Assembly: GCA_938020445.1 (NCBI GenBank)
Contig: CALIIC010000048.1
Location: forward strand, 51,593-115,592
Length of the DNA stretch: 64,000 nucleotides
Origin: an uncultured Flavobacteriaceae bacterium
GTDB taxonomy: Bacteria; Bacteroidota; Bacteroidia; Flavobacteriales; Flavobacteriaceae
Direction: 5' to 3'
Under the pieces are notes generated by a model, which saw only the letters and a list, made by a program, of their open reading frames with translations, was not told the origin of the DNA and ran no database searches. This document shows, one piece after another, positions 37,223 to 45,382 of the stretch (position 1 is its first letter; each line of letters starts with the position of its first letter). Position numbers and translations under genes: made by a program.

Positions 37223-37782
37223 TTAGTTTTGTTTAAAGATTGATAAAAAGATTCGGGAGTATTTTCTAATTGTGTGTTGAAGGTCGAATTCCATCGGTTC
37301 AAAAAACCGAACATGGCTATCACTCCCACAATCTCAACAATGGCCGGTTTTGAAAAATAACCCTTTAAAACTTCGAAGTCCTCATCAGATACATTGTTGG
37401 GGGTCGTACCCGCTTTTAGGGCAATATTCAAAGCAGCCCTTTCGCTTTCTAAAAACAATGGGGAGGTTTGAAACTCCCATATTGCTTCTAATTTTTCTTT
37501 GGCCACCCCTTGCTTATCCGCCCCATAGGCCGTGTGAGCACTACAATACTCGCAGCCAGCTGCCAAACTCGTAATATGCCCTATCATTCTTTTTAGTCCC
37601 GAGGGGACCAAACCTTCTGCATATATGGCTTTTGCCAACGTAAAGAAAGCCGTTAATATGGCGGGCTTGTGCGCCATGAGCAATCCGTCATTTGGTTGAA
37701 AACCCATCCATTTTTCTGCCTGGGCGAAAAGCGGTAACAACTCACTCTCTTCAACATCTTTTATAGGTTCAATTCTGCTCAT
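37219..37782 (-). CDS. Carboxymuconolactone decarboxylase/AhpD-like protein
   Basis: A 187-residue all-alpha protein with the CMD/AhpD core LTSLAAGCEYCSAHTAYGADKQG (Cys-x2-Cys-x2-His arrangement, residues about 75-82) and EIVGVIAMFGFLNRWN in the second half. The family includes gamma-carboxymuconolactone decarboxylase and peroxidase-type AhpD proteins. The paired Cys and His favour a redox (alkylhydroperoxidase-like) activity. It lies between the LeuD-like and CoA-transferase genes with 2-bp and 4-bp (overlapping) junctions. Its step is unknown. Confidence 0.83.
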   Translation of the reverse strand: MSRIEPIKDVEESELLPLFAQAEKWMGFQPNDGLLMAHKPAILTAFFTLAKAIYAEGLVPSGLKRMIGHITSLAAGCEYCSAHTAYGADKQGVAKEKLEAIWEFQTSPLFLESERAALNIALKAGTTPNNVSDEDFEVLKGYFSKPAIVEIVGVIAMFGFLNRWNSTFNTQLENTPESFYQSLNKTK

Positions 37783-37784
37783 AG

Positions 37785-38294
37785 TTATAGGGAATAATTA
37801 CCATATTTGGCAAGGTAATTTACCAGTCCGCCTTCATTTAAAATAGCAATCATGATAGCGGGAAGTTTGGTAGCCGTATAGGTAATATTCGCGCTAAGAT
37901 CTTCAACTATACCTGTTTCCAAATCAATCTGTAGTTCGGCACCCTTTTGAATTTTGTGATCCGTTATTTCCAATACCGGAAGCCCAATATTAATGGCATT
38001 TCTAAAAAAAATACGGGCAAAGTCCTTGGCGATTACAACAGAAACACCTGCCTGTTTTAAGGCCAATGGCGCTTGCTCACGAGAAGATCCACAGCCAAAG
38101 TTAATACCGGCCACAAGAACATCTCCCTGCTTGACAATTTTATTAAAATTAGGGTCTAGATCTTCTAAAACATGATTTGCCAGCGTAGACAAGTCCAAGG
38201 TCTTGGTGTATTTACCCGGAATAATGCGATCTGTATCAATATGGTCACCATAGACATGTGCTTTTGCTTTGATATTTGTTTGCACTTCCCTCAT
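37785..38294 (-). CDS. Aconitase-family hydratase, small subunit (LeuD-like, canonical loop)
   Basis: A 169-residue swivel-domain protein of the isopropylmalate/homoaconitate dehydratase type. It keeps the substrate-loop motif HIDTDRIIPGKY near residue 19 and NFGCGSSREQAPLAL near residue 71 with the substrate-binding Arg. It pairs with the large subunit 1 bp upstream. With no leuA or leuB nearby and an HMG-CoA-lyase-like gene next door, leucine synthesis is unlikely; a citraconate/alkylmaleate or related hydratase is preferred (inference). Dimethylmaleate hydratase of nicotinate fermenters is a characterised member of this group. Confidence 0.9.
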   Translation of the reverse strand: MREVQTNIKAKAHVYGDHIDTDRIIPGKYTKTLDLSTLANHVLEDLDPNFNKIVKQGDVLVAGINFGCGSSREQAPLALKQAGVSVVIAKDFARIFFRNAINIGLPVLEITDHKIQKGAELQIDLETGIVEDLSANITYTATKLPAIMIAILNEGGLVNYLAKYGNYSL

Positions 38295-38295
38295 T

Positions 38296-39531
38296 TTACA
38301 ACAAGTATTTTTTAGGGTTCGTAATACAGCCCTCCAACGCCGAGGCGGCCACCGTAGATGGTGCCCCTAAATAGATATTGGAGTTGGGATTCCCCATACG
38401 GCCTCTAAAATTTCTATTCGCGGCCGAGATTACTACTTCACCGTCTGCCGGGACTCCTTGGTGGGTTCCGACACAAGGACCGCAGCCCGAAGTAATCAAA
38501 GAAGCACCCGCCTCAATAAGGACGGCCATCGTGCCATTACCGATCGCATCCAATAAAACACTTTGGGAAGCAGGGGCTATCACCATACGCACATCGGGAT
38601 GTATTTTCTTGCCTTTCAAAATTTCGGCAGCAATGTTCAAGTCTTCCAAACGCCCGTTACAACAGGTACCGATAAAGGCATAGTTGATTTTTGTGCCTTC
38701 ATAGCTGGAGATGTTATGCACGTTATCTGGAGATTCGGGCGCACTTACCTGTGGTTCCAACCCCGAGACATCAAAATCAAAAGTTTTTACATAAGTGGCA
38801 TCCTCATCTGGAGTAATTGCCTCAAAATCGTACTCCAAGGCTAGCCCTTTTGGATGGACGATCCCGGTCTTGGCCCCCATTTCAGAAGACATGTTCGCAA
38901 TCGTCATTCGGCTGGCCAAACTCAACCCTTCAAAGGCTTCTCCTGTGAACTCAATTGCTTGGTAGGTTGCCCCCGAAACGGTCACCTTTCCTACTAAGAA
39001 CAAAATCAGATCTTTAGCCGTTACGCCATCCTGTAGCTTGCCCGAACAATTGATTTGTATGGTCTGTGGTACTTTCAGCCAGATTTTTCCGGTCATCATA
39101 GTAGCCGCCAAATCCGTGGATCCCACACCACAGGCGAACGCATTTAACGCTCCGTAGGTGGGCGTATGCGAATCGGCGCCAATAAAAATATCTCCCGGTT
39201 TTACATAAGCGTTTTCAACCATTACCTGATGGCAGATACCCTCCCCTATTTCAAATAACCGCATGCCTTGCTCTTTGGCAAAGTCGCGCATCATTTTGTG
39301 CAGATTGGCGATGCGTTCATTGGGTGATGGTGCCGCATGATCAATAATTAAAGCACATTTATCAGGGTCGAATACCTTCTTCCCTCCCATTTCACGAAAG
39401 GCTTTGATGGTCAACGGTCCCGTGGTATCGCTCGCCATGGCCCCATCAACATCGCTGATCACCAATTCACCGGCATAGACCTTACGCCCTACATGATTTG
39501 ATATAATTTTTTCTGAAATTGTTTGTCCCAT
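38296..39531 (-). CDS. Aconitase-family hydratase, large subunit (LeuC-like)
   Basis: I start at the internal ATG at 39531 (MGQTISEKIISNHVGRKVYA), the usual family start; the upstream Met at 39558 adds nine odd residues. The 411-residue subunit keeps the [4Fe-4S] cysteines: FIGTCCNGRLEDL near residue 293 and SGCGPCVGTHQGVP near residue 350. Also present are DHAAPSPNE and GADSHTPTYGALNAFACGVGSTD. Short 'archaeal/homoaconitase-type' large subunits of about 420 residues hydrate diverse methyl- or alkyl-substituted maleates. It is the second gene of the long operon, 103 bp after the lyase gene, and should form a heterodimer with the downstream small subunit. Confidence 0.92.
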   Translation of the reverse strand: MGQTISEKIISNHVGRKVYAGELVISDVDGAMASDTTGPLTIKAFREMGGKKVFDPDKCALIIDHAAPSPNERIANLHKMMRDFAKEQGMRLFEIGEGICHQVMVENAYVKPGDIFIGADSHTPTYGALNAFACGVGSTDLAATMMTGKIWLKVPQTIQINCSGKLQDGVTAKDLILFLVGKVTVSGATYQAIEFTGEAFEGLSLASRMTIANMSSEMGAKTGIVHPKGLALEYDFEAITPDEDATYVKTFDFDVSGLEPQVSAPESPDNVHNISSYEGTKINYAFIGTCCNGRLEDLNIAAEILKGKKIHPDVRMVIAPASQSVLLDAIGNGTMAVLIEAGASLITSGCGPCVGTHQGVPADGEVVISAANRNFRGRMGNPNSNIYLGAPSTVAASALEGCITNPKKYLL

Positions 39532-39634
39532 TTTTTTCTTTAAAGGAGCTAAGACCAAAATTGTCTTGTTTAAGTATTGGTCTTCGGTTCAATATCGTAT
39601 CCCCTATGTCAAAAACCACTAAACTCTGTCAAGC

Positions 39635-40546
39635 TTATATCATTGCGATACCCTCTTTATCTAACAATTGGTATAACTGTCCTGGGAGTTTGTAACCCAA
39701 TATCGTTTCTAACTCTCTACTTATTCCTGCAATTTTATCGATATCAATACCCGTTTCATATCCCATTTGGTGGGCCATGTGGGCGGTATCTTCTGTCGCA
39801 ATATTACCTGTCGCGCTTTTGATAAATGGGCATCCGCCCAAACCGCCAAAAGCGGTATCGAAAATACGTACTCCTGCTTCCGTAGCGGCATAAAAATTTG
39901 AATACCCCTTATTTTCGGTATTATGTAAATGGAGAATTACCGGAATGTCTCCCGCCTTGTCGACCACCTTTTGCATTAGCGCACCCAATAGCTTCGGATT
40001 TCCCATACCCGTAGAATCTGCCAGGGCAAGCTCATCTATTCCCATATCCAAGTGATGGTCTACCATATCCAACACATGACCTTCATCGATATGCCCTTCA
40101 TAACGACATCCAAAAGCACATTGAATACCACCGCGCACGGCAATACCATTTGTTTTGGATAGCCGAACCATTTCTTTGAAAGCCTTTTTGGCTCCCTCTA
40201 GTGTTAAACGAGCATTTTTCTGGCTATGGGTATCACTTGCCGATATGGAACAGGCCAGGTGATCTAAGCCGGCATCGATACCACGTTCAACTCCCCTCAA
40301 ATTAAGCACTAAACCACTGTAAACAACACCGCTTTTTTTAATCAACCGCTTACAAACGGTCTCTGCATCGGCCATTTGAGGCACTAGCTTAGGATGAACA
40401 AAGGAAGCCACTTGAATACGCGTCAAACCCGCTGTAACCAAACGATCTATGTACTCCAACTTTTTTTCAGTCGGTATAATTTGTGTAAGCGTCTGAAAAC
40501 CGTCTCGGAGCCCTTGCTCTTCTAGTATAATTTTGTTTACATTCAT
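39635..40546 (-). CDS. HMG-CoA lyase-type TIM-barrel lyase
   Basis: A 303-residue protein of the DRE-TIM metallolyase group: the LRDGFQ motif (residues about 12-17), QVASFVHPKLVPQMADAE, HLHNTENKGYSN (metal ligands) and FGGLGGCPFIKSATGNIATED, which includes the HMG-CoA-lyase Cys-containing loop GGLGGCP. The family cleaves 3-hydroxy-3-alkyl acyl-CoAs to an acyl-CoA and an oxo acid. As first gene of an operon with hydratase and CoA-transferase, it probably cleaves the CoA ester of an alkylmalate- or citramalate-like acid. The -7-like box TAATTTTG at 40571-40564 overlaps the operator, so repression would be direct. Confidence 0.9.
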   Translation of the reverse strand: MNVNKIILEEQGLRDGFQTLTQIIPTEKKLEYIDRLVTAGLTRIQVASFVHPKLVPQMADAETVCKRLIKKSGVVYSGLVLNLRGVERGIDAGLDHLACSISASDTHSQKNARLTLEGAKKAFKEMVRLSKTNGIAVRGGIQCAFGCRYEGHIDEGHVLDMVDHHLDMGIDELALADSTGMGNPKLLGALMQKVVDKAGDIPVILHLHNTENKGYSNFYAATEAGVRIFDTAFGGLGGCPFIKSATGNIATEDTAHMAHQMGYETGIDIDKIAGISRELETILGYKLPGQLYQLLDKEGIAMI

Positions 40547-40563
40547 ATTGCATTGTAGTCTTG

Positions 40564-40571
40564 CAAAATTA
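40564..40571 (-). promoter_or_regulatory. Bacteroidota -7 box TAATTTTG of the long leftward operon
   Basis: Minus-strand TAATTTTG matches the Bacteroidota TAnnTTTG consensus exactly. It overlaps the outer arm of the operator at 40569-40589 and lies 18 bp before the HMG-CoA-lyase-like start codon, implying a very short leader. Confidence 0.55.
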
Positions 40572-40589
40572 GTTAACTAAGTTAATTAA
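40569..40589 (-). promoter_or_regulatory. 21-bp operator dyad, leftward operon side
   Basis: TTAGTTAAC, TAA, GTTAATTAA: an inverted repeat with 9-bp arms (one mismatched pair) and a 3-bp centre, 23 bp before the HMG-CoA-lyase-like start. Confidence 0.7.
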
Positions 40590-40622
40590 TTTTAATGAAA
40601 CGAAGCCGGTTTGTCTAAAATA

Positions 40623-40643
40623 ATAGTTAACTTTATTAACTAT
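40623..40643 (+). promoter_or_regulatory. 21-bp operator dyad, aldehyde dehydrogenase side
   Basis: ATAGTTAAC, TTT, ATTAACTAT: arms ATAGTTAA and TTAACTAT are perfect inverted copies. It is 18 bp before the aldehyde dehydrogenase start, and 54 bp centre-to-centre from the operator on the other side. Confidence 0.72.
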
Positions 40644-40660
40644 TTTACAGTTGTCACGAT

Positions 40661-42076
40661 ATGAAGGTACGAAATCCAAGAACGGGTAAATACGATTATG
40701 AGTTGGTAGAGGACATTCCTGAAATGGTCCAAAAAAAAGCAAGCCAAATTCGTGCTGCCCAAGGGGCATGGCAAGCACATACGATTAAAGAACGCGTAAC
40801 CGTATTGCAAGAATGGTTGGGTAGCTTTACCGAATTTCAAATAGAAATCGCCGAACAACTTGCAATCGATACCGCCAGAAAAAGAATTTCCAAAGTTGAG
40901 ACGGACGGTATTATAGGTCTAATGCAAGCATGGGCTTATCGCGCACCGCAGTTATATCATCCGCCAGCAGAGCGGACTTCTGCCTCAGCAACTACCGTTC
41001 AAATCGGACAGCAATGGGTGCCTTACGGATTGGTGGGGGTTATAAGCCCTTGGAATTTCCCTTTACTTTTAGCCCTAATTGATACCATACCTGCCTTACT
41101 TGCCGGTTGTGGGGTGCTATTAAAACCAAGCGAAGTTACGCCTCGCTTTATGGATGGATTGGAAAAAAGCATATCGGCAGTGCCAGCCTTGGCGGCTGTT
41201 TTAAAGTTGGTTCGAGGCGGTGCCGAAGCCGGTAAAGCGGTAGTTCAAACGGTAGACGCTGTTTGTTTTACAGGCAGTGTCCCTACAGGTAAAATGATAG
41301 GAGCCGTGTGCGCAGCGCGTTTTATTCCTGCTTTTTTGGAATTGGGCGGTAAAGATCCGGCCATTGTACTTGAGGACGCCAATTTGGAGGTGGCAACGGA
41401 TGCTGTTCTAAGAAGTTGCGCAGGTGCCACGGGCCAAGCCTGTCAATCATTGGAACGCATTTACGTACATGAAAATATATTCGCTTCTTTTGTTGAACAA
41501 ATAACAAGAAAAGCCGCTGCGGTTACCCTGACCATCAACCCTCATGAAGGCCAAATAGGGCCATTGATTTTTGAAAAACAAGCGAAAAAAATTCAAGAAC
41601 AGATCGATGATGCCGTAGCAAAAGGAGCCACGGTTCATACAGGCGGGAAGGTGGAAAACATAAAGGGCGGACTCTGGTGCGCGCCTACCGTACTGACCAA
41701 TGTAGATCATACGATGGATGTGATGGTCGAGGAGACTTTCGGACCACTCATCCCTATTATGTCGTTCAGTACAGAAGAACAGGCCATAGAATGGGCCAAT
41801 GAGAGTATTTTTGGATTGTCAGCCTCTGTTTTCTCAACGAATAGGCAAAAAGCTATTGAAATAGCTTCGCGAATCGAAGCCGGCGCTATCAGCATTAATG
41901 ATGGTAGCTTGACCAATAAAGTCTATGATGCCGAAAAGAATTCTTTTAAAGAATCAGGCATTAACGGCTCTCGAATGGGCGATGCCGGTTTTCTTCGTTT
42001 CTTTAGAAAGAAAGCACTTTTAATCCAGACCGCGCATCCGGAAACGATGGCTAATTTTGAAGAAAACACGCATTAA
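40661..42076 (+). CDS. NAD(P)-dependent aldehyde dehydrogenase
   Basis: A 471-residue ALDH-superfamily protein. Visible are the cofactor segment GVISPWNFPLLLALIDTIPALLAG with LLKPSE, the general-base Glu in FLELGGKDPAIVLED near residue 228, and the catalytic Cys in CAGATGQACQSLERI near residue 262, followed by VEETFGPLIPIM. It oxidises an aldehyde to an acid. The gene is alone on its transcript and divergent from the long leftward operon, each side with its own operator. A partner could be the HpaI-type aldolase at the window end, whose class of reaction releases an aldehyde (inference). Confidence 0.92.
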   Translation: MKVRNPRTGKYDYELVEDIPEMVQKKASQIRAAQGAWQAHTIKERVTVLQEWLGSFTEFQIEIAEQLAIDTARKRISKVETDGIIGLMQAWAYRAPQLYHPPAERTSASATTVQIGQQWVPYGLVGVISPWNFPLLLALIDTIPALLAGCGVLLKPSEVTPRFMDGLEKSISAVPALAAVLKLVRGGAEAGKAVVQTVDAVCFTGSVPTGKMIGAVCAARFIPAFLELGGKDPAIVLEDANLEVATDAVLRSCAGATGQACQSLERIYVHENIFASFVEQITRKAAAVTLTINPHEGQIGPLIFEKQAKKIQEQIDDAVAKGATVHTGGKVENIKGGLWCAPTVLTNVDHTMDVMVEETFGPLIPIMSFSTEEQAIEWANESIFGLSASVFSTNRQKAIEIASRIEAGAISINDGSLTNKVYDAEKNSFKESGINGSRMGDAGFLRFFRKKALLIQTAHPETMANFEENTH

Positions 42077-42229
42077 TTTTTTTGTCAACTTCTAAAATTG
42101 TTGTTATGAAAGGGGGCTCTTATGCTGTTCAGATATCTCTTTTAAACAGCTTATTGACAAGAACCGAAAAAAGACACGCCAACCTTATATAGGTTGGAGC
42201 AATTCATGAGCTTTTTCTCTGGGGCATTT

Positions 42230-42379
42230 TCAATCTATGAATACATCGGTATCCATTTTCTGAAACATGGCCTCCAACCCACTTGGTCCATTGAGGTTAA
42301 TTCTCTTTCCTGGCCCCTCTAAACAGATTGCAATCGTTTTAAAAACATAAGGACCTTCATCTCTGAAGGCCCTTACCAC
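42230..42379 (-). other. Possible 49-residue ORF or coding remnant
   Basis: A GTG-started minus-strand frame encodes VVRAFRDEGPYVFKT, then IAICLEGPGKRINLNGPSG and LEAMFQKMDTDVFID before TGA. Composition is protein-like, but there is no ATG start and its first codons run through the terminator hairpin. It may be a decayed gene end, a small protein, or chance. Confidence 0.25.
42349..42374 (-). terminator. Intrinsic terminator of the TonB receptor gene
   Basis: Hairpin AAGG-A-CCTTCA, loop TCTC, TGAAGG-C-CCTT, with one A/C mismatch. On the minus strand it is followed by ATGTTTTTA. It lies 36 bp after the receptor stop codon. Confidence 0.75.
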
Positions 42380-42394
42380 TCAATAGTATTAAAA

Positions 42395-42410
42395 TAAACT
42401 AACTCAAACT
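42395..42410 (-). repeat. Conserved 16-nt post-stop element, copy 2
   Basis: TAAACTAACTCAAACT, identical to the element after susD at 19120-19135. Here it touches the receptor stop codon and precedes a terminator hairpin by 20 bp. Confidence 0.6.
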
Positions 42411-45106
42411 CAGAATCTATATCCTATTGTAAACAATACCCTCTTTGGGTTTTGCAGTACCGCAGTAGTTATTCTGCCAGCTCCGGTAGGATTGTTTTGT
42501 TTTTCGATCAAACTTGCATCCGTACTCTGACCACCTACAACGAGCTGTCTTGCATTGGCGCCATCAAACAGGTTTTTGATACGCATACTCAATCTAAGCT
42601 CATTTGTACCCATCGGGAAAGCATAGTAGGCGCCAAAATTATATTCAGAAATATTCGGCAGTTCAAAAAGGTTTAAAGCATCTGCGTACCCTCCTGAATA
42701 CGTAAATCCGCCAAAGTCGGCACCCCATCTTTTGGCATTATAACCGATATTGATATTGTAAATAGCCGTAGGTCTGTTTTGCGCTTTTAAACCTTCGAGG
42801 TTCACACCGGCATTTACACCACTACCCACCAATTCTAGACCGAAAAGATCTCCGCTCTGATCTACAGTGGTAGCATCGGGCGTTCCATCACGGTCGGTAT
42901 CTACGGTGGACAATGGAACAAAGAACTCTTCATATTGAGAGTCTTGCAAGGTCAAAGCACCTCGCACCAATAACCCTTTAAGTAGTTTAGGAGCATAGGT
43001 CGCCGAGAATTCTCCGCCGAATATTTTGTTTGATCCAGCAGGCCGTTCTATAAATTCCCCTAGATTACCATCGAATACGGTAGCCGTTCTATTATCGATT
43101 TTAGTATTAAAAACCGTGATGTCCAAGGTTAAATCCCCTAGCCCAGCTCGGTATCCTACTTCTAAGTTATTCACAACCTCATTTTCATCTGGCAAAGTGG
43201 TCGTTGCATTTATAGATCCTGGAAGAGAAAACGCTCGAACGTAGTTGGCGTATACTGCAGAAGATTCCCCAATTAAATAATTGGCCCCAATAGAATAAGA
43301 GAAATCATTGAATTTCAGCTCATTTTCAATGAAATCGCCACTAGGATTGTATTCGATTCCAGAATTTGGAATCTCCTCGGGATCATTGTTAAAACGTGAC
43401 TTCAACCAATCGTATCGAAGCGCAACATTCAAACTTAATTTTTCATTGAATACCATTTCATCCCCTAGGAATATTCCAGTAGCCGACTCCCCTCTATTGG
43501 ACGATGTATTTGAAATATAGGAGGTTGGTGCAGGCTGAGGGAATCCAAAAGACCCGGTACTAAATCCAAAAGAAGAACCTACTTCAGGGTTTCTAAAGTC
43601 AACACTTGAGCCATAAACGAAGTTAAGTCCCAATCTGTCTCTTTCGGCCGTACTGTAATAAACACCTCCACTAATGTTATGTTCAGCCTTATCACCTTTG
43701 ATCTGTTTTGAAATTCTATGCTCTGTAATCAGTTCCACATTTTGGTTAAAAGCCTGACCATTGAAACGGTTTACAGTATCGTCTTCATTGAAGAATGTAG
43801 AAAAGTTGAACTCATTGATATCTTCATATACGAAGTTGTTATATCTAAAACGCTCGCTCCAAAACCATCCATTTCCTAAATCAATATTGAAATCAAGTCC
43901 GACATTACCACCCTTCGTAACCTCCCTATTTGCTCCGGGAGCATCTCGAATTGGTCTTCCATTGGCATCATTAGCAGGAGCCGTATTAAAGAATCCTTGT
44001 CGTACATTTAGCTCTCCAAAGGCCCTATCCAAAGGCCTTGCATCGTTAAAAAAGGTATTGGCCGGGTGCCAACCTTCTAGAATACGGTTGTTTTCGGTAT
44101 CCCAAGGAGTGTCCGTAATGTTTTGAAACTGATTGTTAAAAACACTACCATACAAACGAATAGAGGATGTCTCCGAAATCAAGTAATCAAAGTTTGCACG
44201 CACTTGTGCCCCTCTGTCTTTTGCAAATTGTTCTTTTACACCTGAATCTTCCAGCACATACCCACCAATATTATAGCGTAGCTTATCACTTATAGGACCA
44301 TTGAAATTAAAATCCGCTCGAAAATCGACCTCGCCTTCGAACTGGTGTCCTTCTCTTGAATTACTGCTGTATTTTGTCATCGTAAAACTGCCATGATGTT
44401 CCGTACCGCCCGTTTTGGATATGATGTTGATGGCACCTGCAGCTGCAGCCCTTCCAAAAAGTGTAGCGGCCGCCCCACGAACGACCTCAATATTTTGAAC
44501 ATTCTGGTCAATGCCAAAAAACTCTTGCTGGCTGCCTGATTGCGCGGCTACGGCAGAGACGGGCAAACCATCAATTAGAGTCGTTGAGTAAATTGAGCCG
44601 CCAGGAAAACCCCTTATATTAAAGCCACCTTTTCTACCCTGCGTCTCATCAATAATAACACCTGGGGTATTTTGTATCGCTTCAGTGAAAGATTCAGCTT
44701 TCAAAGTTGCCAACTCTTGTGTACCAATACTGTTAATTGCCGTGGTTGCCTGCAACTTTCGTACTGGCTTACGTGTGGAGGATACAACTACTTCGTTTAG
44801 AAGACTTACGTCTTCAACCAATTGAATATTTACGACACCATCAGACCCAACAACAGCTTGTTTACGACCGAAACCGATATAAGAAAATAGGAGTATATCG
44901 CCTTCATTGGCTTGAATACTATATGCCCCGTTTTCGTCGGTGACTACCCCAGCCGTACCGTCCTTGACCTGTACCGTTGCCCCAAAAATAGGCGCGTTGC
45001 TTTCATCTGATACTGTACCAGTTACAGTGCCCTGCGCAAAAATTCCTGCGGAACAGAGCAAAAAACTGAGTAAACAGACCAAATTCATACGTTTCTTCGT
45101 TCTCAT
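42410..45106 (-). CDS. TonB-dependent outer-membrane receptor (FecA/FhuA-like, no SusD partner)
   Basis: An 898-residue receptor. A signal peptide ends at GIFAQG, then a carboxypeptidase-regulatory-like domain (VTGTVSDESNAPIFGATVQV to FSYIGFGRKQAVV), a TonB-box-like SLLNEVVVSSTRK, a plug domain (EAIQNTPGVIIDETQGRKGG, IEVVRGAAATLFGRAAAAGA) and a barrel ending VLFTIGYRF. It is smaller than SusC and has no susD beside it, so it belongs to the siderophore/small-ligand receptor type. The 37-bp operator lies 114 bp upstream, which ties it to the catabolic island. It presumably imports the island's substrate, too large or too dilute for porins (inference). Confidence 0.93.
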   Translation of the reverse strand: MRTKKRMNLVCLLSFLLCSAGIFAQGTVTGTVSDESNAPIFGATVQVKDGTAGVVTDENGAYSIQANEGDILLFSYIGFGRKQAVVGSDGVVNIQLVEDVSLLNEVVVSSTRKPVRKLQATTAINSIGTQELATLKAESFTEAIQNTPGVIIDETQGRKGGFNIRGFPGGSIYSTTLIDGLPVSAVAAQSGSQQEFFGIDQNVQNIEVVRGAAATLFGRAAAAGAINIISKTGGTEHHGSFTMTKYSSNSREGHQFEGEVDFRADFNFNGPISDKLRYNIGGYVLEDSGVKEQFAKDRGAQVRANFDYLISETSSIRLYGSVFNNQFQNITDTPWDTENNRILEGWHPANTFFNDARPLDRAFGELNVRQGFFNTAPANDANGRPIRDAPGANREVTKGGNVGLDFNIDLGNGWFWSERFRYNNFVYEDINEFNFSTFFNEDDTVNRFNGQAFNQNVELITEHRISKQIKGDKAEHNISGGVYYSTAERDRLGLNFVYGSSVDFRNPEVGSSFGFSTGSFGFPQPAPTSYISNTSSNRGESATGIFLGDEMVFNEKLSLNVALRYDWLKSRFNNDPEEIPNSGIEYNPSGDFIENELKFNDFSYSIGANYLIGESSAVYANYVRAFSLPGSINATTTLPDENEVVNNLEVGYRAGLGDLTLDITVFNTKIDNRTATVFDGNLGEFIERPAGSNKIFGGEFSATYAPKLLKGLLVRGALTLQDSQYEEFFVPLSTVDTDRDGTPDATTVDQSGDLFGLELVGSGVNAGVNLEGLKAQNRPTAIYNINIGYNAKRWGADFGGFTYSGGYADALNLFELPNISEYNFGAYYAFPMGTNELRLSMRIKNLFDGANARQLVVGGQSTDASLIEKQNNPTGAGRITTAVLQNPKRVLFTIGYRF

Positions 45107-45219
45107 AAAGTTTGAATTAGTGGTTTAGAATTAGTTGATTAAGTCCCATTTTATTTGGCTTGAGACCGATTATGTTTCTTTTTTTTACCATAAAACCATG
45201 TTAATTTGACACCAATATA

Positions 45220-45256
45220 ATAATTAATTATGTTAATCATTAATTAAATTAACTAA
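45220..45256 (-). promoter_or_regulatory. 37-bp double operator upstream of the TonB receptor
   Basis: Plus-strand reading: ATAATTAAT, TAT, core GTTAATCATTAAT, TAA, ATTAACTAA. It has the same 9-3-13-3-9 geometry as the other copies. Confidence 0.75.
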
Positions 45257-45382
45257 TTTTTTAAAAAAATAATAATCCACTATGTTTTACCTTATTTATA
45301 TTGTAATACCCTAATAACAAGCATGGTTTAAAGAACAATCCTTTGCTATATGCATAATTACATAGCAATTCAACAAGTGATT

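Larger units (their letters stand above)
42077..42409. other. Intergenic region between convergent ALDH and TonB receptor genes
   Basis: Contains a perfect 7-bp-arm hairpin at 42179-42197 (CCAACCT, TATAT, AGGTTGG) about 100 bp after the ALDH stop, the receptor terminator at 42349-42374, the 16-nt post-stop element at 42395-42410, and a 49-codon minus-strand frame of uncertain meaning. Confidence 0.6.

Noticed and set aside
37785..39531. Leucine biosynthesis genes leuC/leuD
   Set aside because: No leuA or leuB nearby. The genes are packed with CoA-transferase, HMG-CoA-lyase-like and CMD genes under a catabolic operator, and a second divergent pair exists in the same island.
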